Shown one piece after another: positions 33,857-42,428 of a stretch of DNA of 64,000 nt. This DNA comes from Halosimplex salinum (GTDB taxonomy: Archaea; Halobacteriota; Halobacteria; Halobacteriales; Haloarculaceae). Each line of letters starts with the position of its first letter. Within the stretch, counting starts at the first letter, position 1. Where the stretch lies: the NCBI RefSeq assembly GCF_003730195.1, contig NZ_QWGG01000002.1, forward strand, positions 496,001 to 560,000, read 5' to 3'. Made by a program: the position numbers and the translations under genes. The notes below the pieces were generated by a model. It had not been told where the DNA came from and did not search any database. It saw only the letters and a program-made list of their open reading frames with translations.

Positions 33857-34138
33857 CTACTGCCAGCTCCGGTTCGGGTGGGGCTGGTTGTCGCCGCGGT
33901 CGTCGTAGTACTTGCGGCCGATGAAGGTCTCGTCGACGTTGCTCATCATCGCCGTGTACACGGCGTCGGCCGACCGGTACGTCGTCTCGTTCGACCGCGC
34001 GAGCACCGTCTCGACCGTCGTCGTGTCGCCCGTCGGCGCCTCGATCTCCACGTCACCGAACGCGTCCGTGACGGCCGCCGCGTCTGTCGGGTACTCGCAC
34101 GATTCCGTGAACAACTTTCGCGTCTCTGTGATCCGCAT
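33857..34138 (-). CDS. small conserved haloarchaeal protein (DUF5789-like)
   Basis: A 93-residue protein beginning MRITETRKLF, with YPTDAAAVTDAFGDVEIEAP, TVETVLARSNETTYRSADAVYTAMMS and ending GRKYYDDRGDNQPHPNRSWQ. The order (DAFGD, then YxSADxV, then GRKYYxDR) matches a haloarchaeal family that I recall as DUF5789. Function unknown. The upstream tract attataaatcatgagg region supplies an AT-rich promoter. Confidence 0.75.
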   Translation of the reverse strand: MRITETRKLFTESCEYPTDAAAVTDAFGDVEIEAPTGDTTTVETVLARSNETTYRSADAVYTAMMSNVDETFIGRKYYDDRGDNQPHPNRSWQ

Positions 34139-34303
34139 CTGTATTTCACGATCATTCTACGTCATTATAAATCATGAGGTTAGGAGTGTGTCAATCTCAC
34201 GCACGATATCGGGGCGCCGTTCTGGACGTACGTTGGCAGTGCGGCGGAAGAACTGGAGAGTCCGGGGTCGAGGGTCGGTTCGCCGGGTTCGCGAGGGGGC
34301 CGC

Positions 34304-35116
34304 TCAGTCGGCGGTCGACTCCTCGTGGCCGGGCCGTTCGTCGTCGAAGTCGCCCTCCTCGTGTTCGTCGGCGAACTCGTCGGGTTCGTCCGCGTCGCGG
34401 TCGCGGAGCTGGCCGCCGAGGTAGCCGCCAAGCGCGCCGAAGCCGCCCGAGAGGAGCGCCGTGAACAGCAGCGACACGAGTACGACGCCGGTGACCAGCA
34501 GCGCGACGCCGACCGCGTCGACCCGCAGCGCCCCGACAGCGACCCCGGCGGTGACGAACGCCAGCGCCACCGCCAGCGGCAGTATCGACAGCACGCCGGA
34601 CAGCGCGCCCACTCGCGTCGCGCTCGTTCGCTCGTTGCGGTGGAGATACCCGCCGGCGAACCCACCGAGCATCGGTGCGAACGGCAACAGGAACGAGGCG
34701 ACGGCCGTCACCACCCCGCCCGCCACCGCGTCGGTCCACGTGTACGTCGGGTCGGGTCCCGTCCCGGCTTCCCGGCTCCGCTCGCGCCGTCGATGCGCGA
34801 CGAACGCTATCGCCCCCGCCCACGCCAACAGCCCCGTCACGACCAGCCCGACCCCGCTCCAGCGCGCCGTCGCGAAGCTCACGTCCACCAGCGTCGCGTC
34901 CGTGAACACGTCCGACTGGATCGTCCCCTCGGCCACCAGCTTCGCGATCACGGTCCGGTCCGCGGCCACCGCCAGCGCCGCCCCGCCGAACCCCAGCGCC
35001 AGCCCGTACAGCCCCAGCAGTATCGGCACCGCCCAGTCCACTACCCGCCGCGCCCGCTGTTCGCCGCTCCCGCTCGTCGCGTCGCGCTCGCTCGCGTTCG
35101 TCCCTGTCGAGGCCAT
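34304..35116 (-). CDS. polytopic membrane protein with acidic tail (DUF5518-like)
   Basis: A 270-residue protein with five to six membrane segments: WAVPILLGLYGLALGFGGAALAVAA, GVGLVVTGLLAWAGAIAFVA, AVAGGVVTAVASFLLPFAPMLGGFAGGYLHR, GALSGVLSILPLAVALAFVTAGVAVGAL, and VALLVTGVVLVSLLFTALLSGGFGALGGYLGG. Gly-rich GGFAGGYL and GGYLGGQL helix ends resemble the DUF5518 type of haloarchaeal membrane proteins. A cytoplasmic tail of Asp/Glu follows. Function unknown. Confidence 0.7.
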   Translation of the reverse strand: MASTGTNASERDATSGSGEQRARRVVDWAVPILLGLYGLALGFGGAALAVAADRTVIAKLVAEGTIQSDVFTDATLVDVSFATARWSGVGLVVTGLLAWAGAIAFVAHRRRERSREAGTGPDPTYTWTDAVAGGVVTAVASFLLPFAPMLGGFAGGYLHRNERTSATRVGALSGVLSILPLAVALAFVTAGVAVGALRVDAVGVALLVTGVVLVSLLFTALLSGGFGALGGYLGGQLRDRDADEPDEFADEHEEGDFDDERPGHEESTAD

Positions 35117-35272
35117 ACGAGATCTTGGCTGAGCGACACCTTGACCACTGCCGACCGTTCTCGCCGGTCGAGACGCCTTACCGGCGATAACCCGAGCCTA
35201 TCGCCGCCCGCGACACGGCGCCCCACTCGCGTGGGGGATACCTTTAGGACCTGTCCGAATAACGTCATCTCT

Positions 35273-35758
35273 ATGGGCGGCGTGATACTGTACGTGCTGG
35301 CTGTTCCGGCCGCCGTCGCCGGGGTCGTCGTCGCGCTTTTCCTCCACGAGGCCGCCCACTCCGTTCCGATCCTCCTCGCAGGTGGGTGCGTACACGTTTC
35401 GATCGGGAGCGACTCGGGGAGAACGGCCCGTCTCGGTCCGCTGACGGTGACGGTCGGTTTCGATGGCGTGCGGAAACTGCTGACGTACGGCTACTTCGAG
35501 TGGGAGGGGACGCACTCGAAGCGCGTCCGGGCGCTCTCCTTCGCGGCCGGGCCGGCGATGACGGTTCTCGTCGTCGCGACGCTGGGAGCGATGGTCTTCC
35601 GCGACGGTACCGGACCGCTATCCGTCTGCCTGACCGCTATCTTCTACAGTGAACTCGTTCGGGCGGTAGCGACCATCGTCCCGAGGACGTACTCCGGCGG
35701 CGCCTACGACGGACTGGACAGCGACGGCAAACAACTACTCGACCTCGTCCGCTCCTGA
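35273..35758 (+). CDS. M50-like membrane metalloprotease homologue
   Basis: A 161-residue membrane protein whose first helix carries HEAAH (residues 25-29), the zinc motif form of site-2-protease/M50 peptidases, followed by LSFAAGPAMTVLVVATLGAMV, which recalls the AAGP helix of that family. Three to four membrane segments are visible. The usual C-terminal LDG-type motif is weak; DGLDSDGKQLLDL near the end may stand in for it (as in NxxPxxxLDG). Catalytic activity is plausible but not assured. Confidence 0.65.
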   Translation: MGGVILYVLAVPAAVAGVVVALFLHEAAHSVPILLAGGCVHVSIGSDSGRTARLGPLTVTVGFDGVRKLLTYGYFEWEGTHSKRVRALSFAAGPAMTVLVVATLGAMVFRDGTGPLSVCLTAIFYSELVRAVATIVPRTYSGGAYDGLDSDGKQLLDLVRS

Positions 35759-35785
35759 CCGGCCACCGTCCCGGCACCTACCGCG

Positions 35786-35817
35786 CTACTCCTGCTCGGC
35801 CAGCCACGCCACGAGCC
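35786..35817. repeat. second copy of the argF 3' end
   Basis: These 32 bases repeat 36085-36116 (the last ten codons and stop of argF) with two mismatches; on the minus strand they still encode VAWLAEQE and a stop. The T-tract element and a G/C homopolymer lie between the copies, in a 326-base gap without genes. Confidence 0.85.
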
Positions 35818-35822
35818 AGCTA

Positions 35823-35883
35823 CCATCTTTTTCCGCTCGGGGTCGCTCGCTTCGCTCGCGACCCACTCGCGCAAAAAAAATTT
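35823..35883. terminator. bidirectional T-tract/hairpin/A-tract element
   Basis: ccatctttttccgctc, a perfect hairpin gggtcgc...gcgaccc around tcgcttcgct, then gcgcaaaaaaaa. It lies between convergent genes (M50-like, argF). Directly abutting it is the duplicated argF end, the same relation as at polC. A separate hairpin plus T5 (gcgcc...ggcgc, 36052-36081) directly follows the true argF stop. Confidence 0.6.
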
Positions 35884-35916
35884 GTCGCCCAGCGGTGCGA
35901 GGCGAGGGGCGGTAGT

Positions 35917-35987
35917 GGGGGGGGGGGCCCCCCCCCCCCCCCCCACCCCCCCACACAAACCGGGGCGCCCCCCCCCCCCCCCCCCCC
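35917..35987. other. G/C homopolymer tract, sequence uncertain
   Basis: Runs of 11 G, 17 C, 7 C and 20 C within 71 bases, unlike anything else here. Runs of this length are prone to assembly or base-calling error, and the G11-C17 junction could be an artefact of a collapsed or mis-joined hairpin. Nothing is annotated in it. Confidence 0.7.
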
Positions 35988-36084
35988 GAGGCTCGGAAGT
36001 CGCAGTCCGCGCAGTGAGCGAAGCGAACGAGCAGAACCGTCTTCCGGTGGTGAAAAAGCGCGCCTCGCTTCGCTCGGCGCGTGA

Positions 36085-36975
36085 CTATTCCTGCTCGGCC
36101 AGCCACGCCATGAGCCCTTTCTGGGCGTGCAGGCGGTTCTCCGCCTGGTCCCAGACGATGGCGTTGTCGCTCTCCAGCACCGCGTCGGTGACCTCCTCGC
36201 CGCGGTGGGCGGGGAGACAGTGCATCAGCGCGCGGTCGCCGAGCAACTCCTCGGTGATCTGGAACCCCTCGAAGTCGGCGAGCTTCTGCTCGCGCTCGTC
36301 CTCCTGGCCCATGCTGACCCACACGTCCGTGTACACCACGTCGGCGTCCGCGACGGCCGCTTCGGGATCGGTCGTCACCGCGGGCGCCGTTCCCAGCGTC
36401 TCCGCGCGGTCCAGCACGCCCTCGTCCACCTCGTAGCCCTCGGGCGTGGCGACGCTCAGATCGAGCCCGCACATCGCGGCGCCGAGGACGAACGACTGAC
36501 AGACGTTGTTGCCGTCGCCGACCCACGCGACCGTCGGGTCCTCGAAGCGTTCGCGGATGGTCAACAGGTCGGCGAGGGTCTGGCAGGGGTGGGCGTCGTC
36601 GGTCAGCGCGTTGATCACCGGCACCTCCGCGTACTCGCCGAGTTCCACCACGTCCTCGTGGTCGAACACGCGAGCCATCACGAAGTCGACGTAGCGACCG
36701 AGCGCCCGCGCGATGTCTTTCACCGGCTCGCGGCCGTGCAGGCCGATGTCGTCGGGGCCGAGGAACACCGCGTGCCCGCCCAGCTGTGTCATGCCGGTCT
36801 CGAAGGAGACTCGCGTCCGTGTCGACGGCTTCTCGAAGATCATCCCGAGGGTCTGACCGTCCAGCAGGTCGGTCGACCCGTGCTCGCGGTAGTCGGCCTT
36901 GATCGCCGCCGCGCGGTCGAGGACGGCCGTCAGTTCGTCGGTCGTGAGGTCGTCGACGTCGAGGAAGTTCGTCAT
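36085..36975 (-). CDS. argF: ornithine carbamoyltransferase
   Basis: A 296-residue transcarbamylase with the carbamoyl-phosphate motif STRTR (51-55), HPCQ (129-132), SMGQE and HCLPAHRG near the C-terminus. It converts ornithine and carbamoyl phosphate to citrulline. It is the last gene of argW-X-C-B-D-E-F; its ATG is six bases from the argE stop. Downstream it has its own hairpin and T5, and a second copy of its 3' end. Confidence 0.95.
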   Translation of the reverse strand: MTNFLDVDDLTTDELTAVLDRAAAIKADYREHGSTDLLDGQTLGMIFEKPSTRTRVSFETGMTQLGGHAVFLGPDDIGLHGREPVKDIARALGRYVDFVMARVFDHEDVVELGEYAEVPVINALTDDAHPCQTLADLLTIRERFEDPTVAWVGDGNNVCQSFVLGAAMCGLDLSVATPEGYEVDEGVLDRAETLGTAPAVTTDPEAAVADADVVYTDVWVSMGQEDEREQKLADFEGFQITEELLGDRALMHCLPAHRGEEVTDAVLESDNAIVWDQAENRLHAQKGLMAWLAEQE

Positions 36976-36981
36976 GAGTTG

Positions 36982-38106
36982 CTAATCGAGCAGTTGGTCG
37001 GTCGCGGCTTCCAGCGCGGCCACGGCGCGGTCGTACTCCGCCAGCGAGACGTGCTCGTCCGGCGCGTGGTCCAGGTCCGAGTCGCCGGGCCCGTAGGTCA
37101 CCATCGGACAGTCCCACTCCTGTGCGTATATGTTCATATCACTCGTCCCGGTCTTCCGCAGGAGTCGCGGGTCGCCGCCCGTCTGCCGGACCGCGGCGCG
37201 GAACGCCCGCGCGACCGCCGTCCGCGGGTTCTGCATCACCGGCTCGACCGCGTCGTGCCAGTGAACCGTCCCGTTCGTCAGGTGGCCGTCCGCCAGTTCA
37301 CGGACTTCTTCGGTCGTGTACTCCGGCGGGACGCGCAACTGCACGTCCACCGTCGCCTCGACGGAGAGCCCGTCGTCGCTGGCGCCGCCCTCGAAGCTGA
37401 TCGGCTTGCACGTCACCCGCTCGAAGACGGGCACCCACTCGTCGTGGGCGAACTCGTCCTCGACGCGGGACCACCAGTCGATGGCGTCCTGGATGGCGTT
37501 GTTCTCCGGCCGCGAGGAGTGGCCCGACTCGGAGGTCGCGACGTACGTCCCCGCGAGCAGGCCGCGATACCCCAGCGTGATGCCGTCCCAGCCCGAGGGC
37601 TCGCCGTTCACGACGGCCCCCGGGACCTCGTCGCGGTTTTCGACGAGGTAGCGGGCACCACGCGAGTCGACCTCCTCGCCGACGACGCCGACGAAGGAGA
37701 CGCCCGTCCGCACGGCCGCGACGGCCATCGAACACAGCGGCCCCTTCGCGTCGACGCTCCCGCGTCCCCACAGCTGCTCCTCACCGTCCTCGCTGTCGGC
37801 GGTTTCACCGCCTCCGAACCGTGCCTCCTCCGGAGGCACGCGCTCCACTCGCACCGGGATGTCTCCGGGGACGGTGTCGATGTGCGAGGTCAACAGCACG
37901 CTGTCGTCGGCCGGCGCGCGGACGTTCCCGACCTCGTCGATCCACACCTCGCGGTCGTGGGCCTCGAAGAACTCCACGAGGACCTGCGCGGCCTCCGCTT
38001 CCTCGCCGGTCACCGACGGCGTGTCGACCACCTCGATCAGGAGGTCGCGCGCCGCCTCGTCGGGGCCGATGTCCGCTCCGGCGTTCTCGCCCGCGCTCTC
38101 ACTCAT
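36982..38106 (-). CDS. argE: [LysW]-ornithine/lysine hydrolase (M20 family)
   Basis: A 374-residue zinc peptidase of the ArgE/LysK type: first metal motif LLTSHIDTVPGD, catalytic Glu in VGVVGEEVDSRG, and dimerisation domain with ASDDGLSVEATVDVQLRVPP. In this operon it should release ornithine (and perhaps lysine) from the C-terminal Glu of the carrier protein LysW. The ATG at 38106 lies within the 3' end of argD (8-base overlap); a GTG one codon earlier is less likely. Confidence 0.88.
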   Translation of the reverse strand: MSESAGENAGADIGPDEAARDLLIEVVDTPSVTGEEAEAAQVLVEFFEAHDREVWIDEVGNVRAPADDSVLLTSHIDTVPGDIPVRVERVPPEEARFGGGETADSEDGEEQLWGRGSVDAKGPLCSMAVAAVRTGVSFVGVVGEEVDSRGARYLVENRDEVPGAVVNGEPSGWDGITLGYRGLLAGTYVATSESGHSSRPENNAIQDAIDWWSRVEDEFAHDEWVPVFERVTCKPISFEGGASDDGLSVEATVDVQLRVPPEYTTEEVRELADGHLTNGTVHWHDAVEPVMQNPRTAVARAFRAAVRQTGGDPRLLRKTGTSDMNIYAQEWDCPMVTYGPGDSDLDHAPDEHVSLAEYDRAVAALEAATDQLLD

Positions 38107-39232
38107 CACCGACGACCTCCGCCATGGCGTCGACGACCTGGTCGACCTCGTCCTCGGTGACCGTCAGCGGCGGCAGGAACCGGACGACCGTCCGTCCGGC
38201 CGGCAGCGCCAGGATGCCGTGGTTCATCGCCAGCTGCTTCAGCGCGCGGTTCGCGCCGCGTCCGACCTCGACGCCGACCATCAGGCCCTCGCCGCGCACG
38301 TCGCGCACCTCGTCGCCGATCTCCGCTTCGAGGCGCTCCTGCATGTACGCGCCCACGTCGCTGGCGTGGGTCGGGACGTCCTCGTCGACGATGGTCGAGA
38401 CGGTCGCGCCGGCGGCCGCCGAGATGACGGGGCCGCCCGAGAACGTCGAGGCGTGCGAGCCGTAGTCCTCGGCGATCCAGTCGCGACACAGCGTCGCGCC
38501 GACCGGGAACCCGTTGCCCAGTCCCTTCGCCGCGGTGAGGATGTCGGGCGTGACGCCCGACTGCTCGGCGGCCCACAGCGTCCCCGTCCGACCCATCCCC
38601 GTCTGCACCTCGTCGAAGATGAGCGCCGCGCCCGACTCTTCGGTCTCCTCGCGGGCGCGCTGGAGGAACTCGGCGGAGGCGGGGTTGATGCCGCCCTCGC
38701 CCTGGACGGGTTCGACGATGACAGCCGCGGTCTCGTCGTCGACGGCGTCGGCGAGTTCGTCGCCGTCGTCGTAGGGGACGAACTCCACGTCGCCCATCAG
38801 CGGCTCGTAGGGCTTCTTGTACTTGCTCTTCCAGGTGGTCGCGAGCGACCCCATCGTCCGGCCGTGGAACCCCTGCATCGTCGCGACGATCTTCGAGTTC
38901 CCGGTGGCCGAGCGGGCGAACTTCAGCGCCGCCTCGTTGGCCTCCGTGCCGGAGTTACAGAGCCACGTCTTGTCGATGGGATCGGGCGCGGTGTCGGCCA
39001 GCAACTCGTACAGCGCCGTCCGCGCCGCGTTGGGGTAGGAGGCCTGCACGTAGGTCAGTTTCTCGAACTGCTCGGTCACGGCGTCGTGGACCGCCTCGTG
39101 CCCGTGCCCCAGCGGGACGCAGGCGTACGAGGCGCCGAAGTCGAGGTAAGCTGTGCCGTCGTCGTCGTAGAGGGTCGCACCGTCGCCCTCCTCGATCTGG
39201 ATGGGTTTCTCCGAAAAGACGAATCCGCTCAT
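38099..39232 (-). CDS. argD: [LysW]-aminoadipate/glutamate semialdehyde aminotransferase
   Basis: A 377-residue class III aminotransferase. Visible are YLDFGASYACVPLGHGHEAV, the NSGTEANEAALKFAR phosphate-binding segment, GFHGRTMGSL, FDEVQTGMGRTG and the PLP lysine in LTAAKGLGNGFP. It transfers an amino group to the semialdehyde held on LysW. Its ATG overlaps the argB stop by four bases. Confidence 0.92.
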   Translation of the reverse strand: MSGFVFSEKPIQIEEGDGATLYDDDGTAYLDFGASYACVPLGHGHEAVHDAVTEQFEKLTYVQASYPNAARTALYELLADTAPDPIDKTWLCNSGTEANEAALKFARSATGNSKIVATMQGFHGRTMGSLATTWKSKYKKPYEPLMGDVEFVPYDDGDELADAVDDETAAVIVEPVQGEGGINPASAEFLQRAREETEESGAALIFDEVQTGMGRTGTLWAAEQSGVTPDILTAAKGLGNGFPVGATLCRDWIAEDYGSHASTFSGGPVISAAAGATVSTIVDEDVPTHASDVGAYMQERLEAEIGDEVRDVRGEGLMVGVEVGRGANRALKQLAMNHGILALPAGRTVVRFLPPLTVTEDEVDQVVDAMAEVVGDE

Positions 39233-40083
39233 TGTGTCTCCTCCGTCTCCGCAGTATCTGAAAGTGCCGACGCGTGGACGTGCGTGCCGCCGCCGGACAG
39301 GGCCGACAGGATCGGCTCCTCGGCGTTCGCGTCCGCGACGATGACCTCCGCCGCACCGCCGTCGAGGGACTCCTCGATGGCCATCACCTTCCGCTCCATG
39401 AACCCCTCGGCGGCGTCCTCGAGGGCCGCCCACTCGTCGGGCGTCTCGACGGACTCGATGAGCGTTGACGGATCGTCGGGATCCGCGTAGATGCCCTCCA
39501 CGTCCGTCAGCAGGACGAGCGTCGCCTCCAGCGCGCCCGCGATGTGGGCCGCCGAGCGATCGGCGTCGGTGTTGACGGGGATAACGTCTTCCTCGTCCTT
39601 GCCGGCCATCGGCGGCGACGCGACTGGCGTGTAGCCGTCGTCGAAGAGCGTCTCCAGCAGGTCCGCGTTGACCCGCTTGATCGTCCCCGAGTGGTCGCCG
39701 CGCTTGATCTTGCGCTTGCCGTCCTCCACGACGCGCACCGCGGACTTCCGCGGGCCGTAGAGGAGCCTGCCGTCCACGCCGTTCAATCCGACGGCGTCGA
39801 CGCCCTGGCTCTGGAGGCCCGCGACGAGCTGTGTGTTGAGGTGGCCGAACACCATCTCGAACACCTCCATCGTGTCCTCGTCGGTAAAGCGGCCGACGAC
39901 GCCCGACGGGGTCTCGACGTACTCGGGTTCGATACCGAGCCGTTCGAGCGTCTCGTCGACGGCGGTCGAGCCGCCGTGGACGACCGCGACGCTCTCTCCG
40001 TCTTCACGTAACGATGCAACGTCCGCCAGTGCGCCCGCGGGGTCGACCGCGCGAGCGCCGCCGATCTTGACGACTGTAGTCAC
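39229..40083 (-). CDS. argB: [LysW]-aminoadipate/glutamate kinase
   Basis: A 284-residue amino-acid kinase with VVKIGGARA, VVHGGSTAVDETLERLG and the C-terminal VTDVEGIY-like LLTDVEGIYADPDD. It phosphorylates the side-chain carboxylate of Glu attached to LysW. The start is GTG at 40083, the only start codon that keeps the conserved TTVVKIGG opening. It is 14 bases from the argC stop and overlaps argD. Confidence 0.92.
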   Translation of the reverse strand: MTTVVKIGGARAVDPAGALADVASLREDGESVAVVHGGSTAVDETLERLGIEPEYVETPSGVVGRFTDEDTMEVFEMVFGHLNTQLVAGLQSQGVDAVGLNGVDGRLLYGPRKSAVRVVEDGKRKIKRGDHSGTIKRVNADLLETLFDDGYTPVASPPMAGKDEEDVIPVNTDADRSAAHIAGALEATLVLLTDVEGIYADPDDPSTLIESVETPDEWAALEDAAEGFMERKVMAIEESLDGGAAEVIVADANAEEPILSALSGGGTHVHASALSDTAETEETQ

Positions 40084-40097
40084 GAAAAATCACCTGC

Positions 40098-41135
40098 TCA
40101 GGGGGCGCCGACCGGGTGGAGGCCCCCGAACTCCAGTCCCGCCGTCTCCTCGAGACCCAGCGCGACGTTGGCGGCGTGGACCGCCTGCCCCGCCGAGCCC
40201 TTCATCATGTTGTCGATCGCCGAGAAGACGACGAGGCGCCTGTTTCCGGGGTCGAGCTCGAACCCGACCTCCGCACGATTCGTCCCCGCGACCGCCTTCG
40301 GCTCGGGGTAGCGATACACGCCACCGCCGCCCGCGACGAGTTCGACGAACGGCTCGTCCTCGTACTCGCCGCGATACGCCCCCCAGAGGTCGCCCTTCGA
40401 GACGGGCTCGCCCGGGAAGACGTGACAGGTCGCGCTCGCACCGCGGATCATGTCCACCGCGTGGACGGTAAAGGACACGTCGAGTCCGAGGAACTGCTCG
40501 ATCTCGGCCTCGTGACGGTGGCCCGTCGGCGCGTACGGGCGAACGACGCCCGAGCGCTCGGGGTGCGAGGACGCTTCCCCGCCCCCCGCACCGCCTTCCG
40601 AGGAGCCGACCTTCACGTCGACGACGACCTGCTCGTCGCCGGTGAGGATCCCGTCCTCGACCAGCGGTTTGAGCCCGAGGATCGTCGCGGTCGCGTTACA
40701 GCCGCCGGAGGCGATCAGATCCGCGCCCGGCAGTTCGTCGCGCGTCACTTCGGGGAGCGCGTAGACGGACTCCTCCAGCAGCTCGGGGCGCGTGTGCCCG
40801 TCGTACCACTCGTCGTACTGCGCTTCCGTGTCGAGACGGAAGTCCGCCGAGAGGTCGACGACCGTGTCGGCGGCGTCCTGGAACGCGTCGATCTGCTCCA
40901 TCGAGACGCCGTGAGGCGTCGCCGCGAACAGCACGTCCACGCTCTCTAGCTCCTCGGGCGAGGAGAAACGCAGGTCCAGGTCGCGGAGGTTCGGGTGCGC
41001 GTGGCCCACCGTCTTGTTCTCCTTCGACCGGCTCGTCGCCTGGGCGAGTTCGAACTCCGGGTGGCCCGCCAGCAGGCGGAGGAGCTCGCCACCGGTGAAG
41101 CCCGATCCACCGACGACCGATGCAGTGTAGCTCAT
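40098..41135 (-). CDS. argC: [LysW]-glutamyl/aminoadipyl phosphate reductase
   Basis: A 345-residue ArgC/LysY reductase: N-terminal Rossmann VVGGSGFTGGELLRLLAGHPE, the catalytic Cys in ASGGCNATATI, and the substrate segment SSEGGAGGGEASSHPERSGVVRPYAPTGHRHEAE. It reduces the acyl phosphate to the semialdehyde with NADPH. It lies 10 bases after argX and 14 before argB. Confidence 0.94.
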   Translation of the reverse strand: MSYTASVVGGSGFTGGELLRLLAGHPEFELAQATSRSKENKTVGHAHPNLRDLDLRFSSPEELESVDVLFAATPHGVSMEQIDAFQDAADTVVDLSADFRLDTEAQYDEWYDGHTRPELLEESVYALPEVTRDELPGADLIASGGCNATATILGLKPLVEDGILTGDEQVVVDVKVGSSEGGAGGGEASSHPERSGVVRPYAPTGHRHEAEIEQFLGLDVSFTVHAVDMIRGASATCHVFPGEPVSKGDLWGAYRGEYEDEPFVELVAGGGGVYRYPEPKAVAGTNRAEVGFELDPGNRRLVVFSAIDNMMKGSAGQAVHAANVALGLEETAGLEFGGLHPVGAP

Positions 41136-41145
41136 ACGTTCGTCC

Positions 41146-42051
41146 TCATGTGGTTGCCTCTGCCGTCTCCGTGTCCGCCGCCCCCGCGACGCTCTCCAGC
41201 CAGTCGACGACCCGCGCGGGCACGTCGACGTCGGTGACCTCGTTGAGCGCCTTGAACTCGACGGTGTGGTTGACCTCGTGGACGGTGTACCCCGAGGGGT
41301 TCCCGTCGTCGTCCACGCCGGTCTCCATCAGGTCGATCCCGAGGAGGCCGCCGCCGACCGCGTCGCTGGCCTTCCGCACGAGTTCTTCCATCTCCGGCGT
41401 GATCTCGATCTCCGCCGTCTCGGCACCCTTGGCGGCGTTGGTCAGCCAGTGGTCCGACGAGCGGACCATGCCGGCGACCGGCTCGCCGTCGACGGCCACG
41501 ATACGGATGTCGCGACCCGGCTTGTCGACGAACTCCTGGATGTAGAACACCTTGTGCTCGTAGTGCCCGAGCGTCTCCTTGTGTTCGAGGATCGCTTCGG
41601 CCGCCGAACGGGAGTCGATCTTCGCCATCAGGCGCCCCCACGAGCCGACGACCGGCTTGAGGACGCACGGATAGCCGAAGTCCTCGATGCTCTCGAGGGC
41701 CGCGTCTTTCGTGAACGCCACGTCGGTCGTCGGCGTCGGCACACCCGCCTGCTCCAGCGCGATGCTGTTTTTCACCTTGTTCGCACAGACCTCCGCCGTC
41801 GCGGCCGCGTTGACGACCGGGATGTCGTAGGCCTCGGCGAACTGGGTGGCGTACAGCGAGCGGCTCGTGGCGAGACAGCGGTCCACGAGCACGTCGACGT
41901 CCTGCATGTCCTCGGGCGGGTCGGAGAGCCCGAAGCGCTGCTTGCGGACGTCGACCTTCACGACCTCGTGGTCGCGCTCACGCAACTCGTTGAGCAGGAG
42001 CTTCTCGTCCCGACGGATCCGGGAGTAGAGGATGCCGACGTTCACTCTCAC
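41146..42051 (-). CDS. argX: glutamate-LysW ligase ArgX (RimK/ATP-grasp family)
   Basis: A 301-residue ATP-grasp ligase: VGILYSRIRRDEKLLLNEL at the N-terminus, VLKPVVGSWGRLMAKI, FYIQEFVDKPGRDIRIVAVDGEPV and the Mg site IDLMETG...VHEVNHTVEFK. It joins the amino group of glutamate to the C-terminal Glu of LysW, starting arginine synthesis. GTG at 42051 overlaps the argW stop by four bases; GTG at 42045 is a second possibility. Confidence 0.92.
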   Translation of the reverse strand: MRVNVGILYSRIRRDEKLLLNELRERDHEVVKVDVRKQRFGLSDPPEDMQDVDVLVDRCLATSRSLYATQFAEAYDIPVVNAAATAEVCANKVKNSIALEQAGVPTPTTDVAFTKDAALESIEDFGYPCVLKPVVGSWGRLMAKIDSRSAAEAILEHKETLGHYEHKVFYIQEFVDKPGRDIRIVAVDGEPVAGMVRSSDHWLTNAAKGAETAEIEITPEMEELVRKASDAVGGGLLGIDLMETGVDDDGNPSGYTVHEVNHTVEFKALNEVTDVDVPARVVDWLESVAGAADTETAEATT

Positions 42052-42212
42052 TCACCCCAGTCCTCTTCGAGCTCCGGTGCCGTCTCGAGGACTGGAGGTT
42101 CGGTGTCGACGACTTCGAGCTCCGCACCGCAGGTGCCACAGTCGACGATCTCTCCTATCTCGATGCCGTCGTGCAGAGATACCTCCGCTCCGCACTCGAC
42201 GCATTCTGCCAT
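42048..42212 (-). CDS. argW: amino-group carrier protein LysW/ArgW
   Basis: A 54-residue zinc-ribbon protein: CVEC...CGTC cysteine pairs (zinc) and the diagnostic C-terminus EEDWGE, whose last Glu carries the growing arginine (and possibly lysine) intermediates by its gamma-carboxyl. It replaces N-acetylation. First gene of the seven-gene arg operon; ATG at 42212 lies about 29 bases after a TATA box, so the mRNA is probably leaderless. Confidence 0.96.
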   Translation of the reverse strand: MAECVECGAEVSLHDGIEIGEIVDCGTCGAELEVVDTEPPVLETAPELEEDWGE

Positions 42213-42237
42213 TGTACCAGCTACTCGCAGTGCTATG

Positions 42238-42246
42238 TACTTAAAG
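42238..42246 (-). promoter_or_regulatory. TATA box of the argW-X-C-B-D-E-F operon
   Basis: Minus-strand CTTTAAGTA, centred about 29 bases before the argW ATG. No obvious operator palindrome was seen between it and the start. Confidence 0.6.
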
Positions 42247-42351
42247 CCTTCGAACCTATCAGACAAGAAGGGTTACGCATACGCCACTCTAAGCGCGTTG
42301 CAAGCCGAAATTCGCGGACAGTCCGTTCACTGTATCAAGATTGTGGTAGTT

Positions 42352-42364
42352 CCCCTCGAAGGGG
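42352..42364. terminator. small hairpin downstream of argH
   Basis: Minus-strand CCCCTTCGAGGGG, a four-base GC stem with a TTCGA loop, about 70 bases after the argH stop and upstream of the argW promoter. No T-run follows, so termination function is uncertain. Confidence 0.35.
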
Positions 42365-42428
42365 TCGTGGGAGCGGTTGTGGTCGGTAGTGCGGGTCGCT
42401 GTGAGCGCGCTGCCGGCGCGCGGTCGTC

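Noticed and set aside
34325-35758. A long 477-residue plus-strand ORF
   Set aside because: Its first two thirds is the shadow of the minus-strand membrane protein gene; only the part from ATG 35273 (HEAAH protein) is real.
35786-37117. Frameshifted second argF or an alternative C-terminus
   Set aside because: The minus-strand ORF ending at 35786 only joins argF shadow sequence across the homopolymers; the shared LAEQE end comes from the short duplication.
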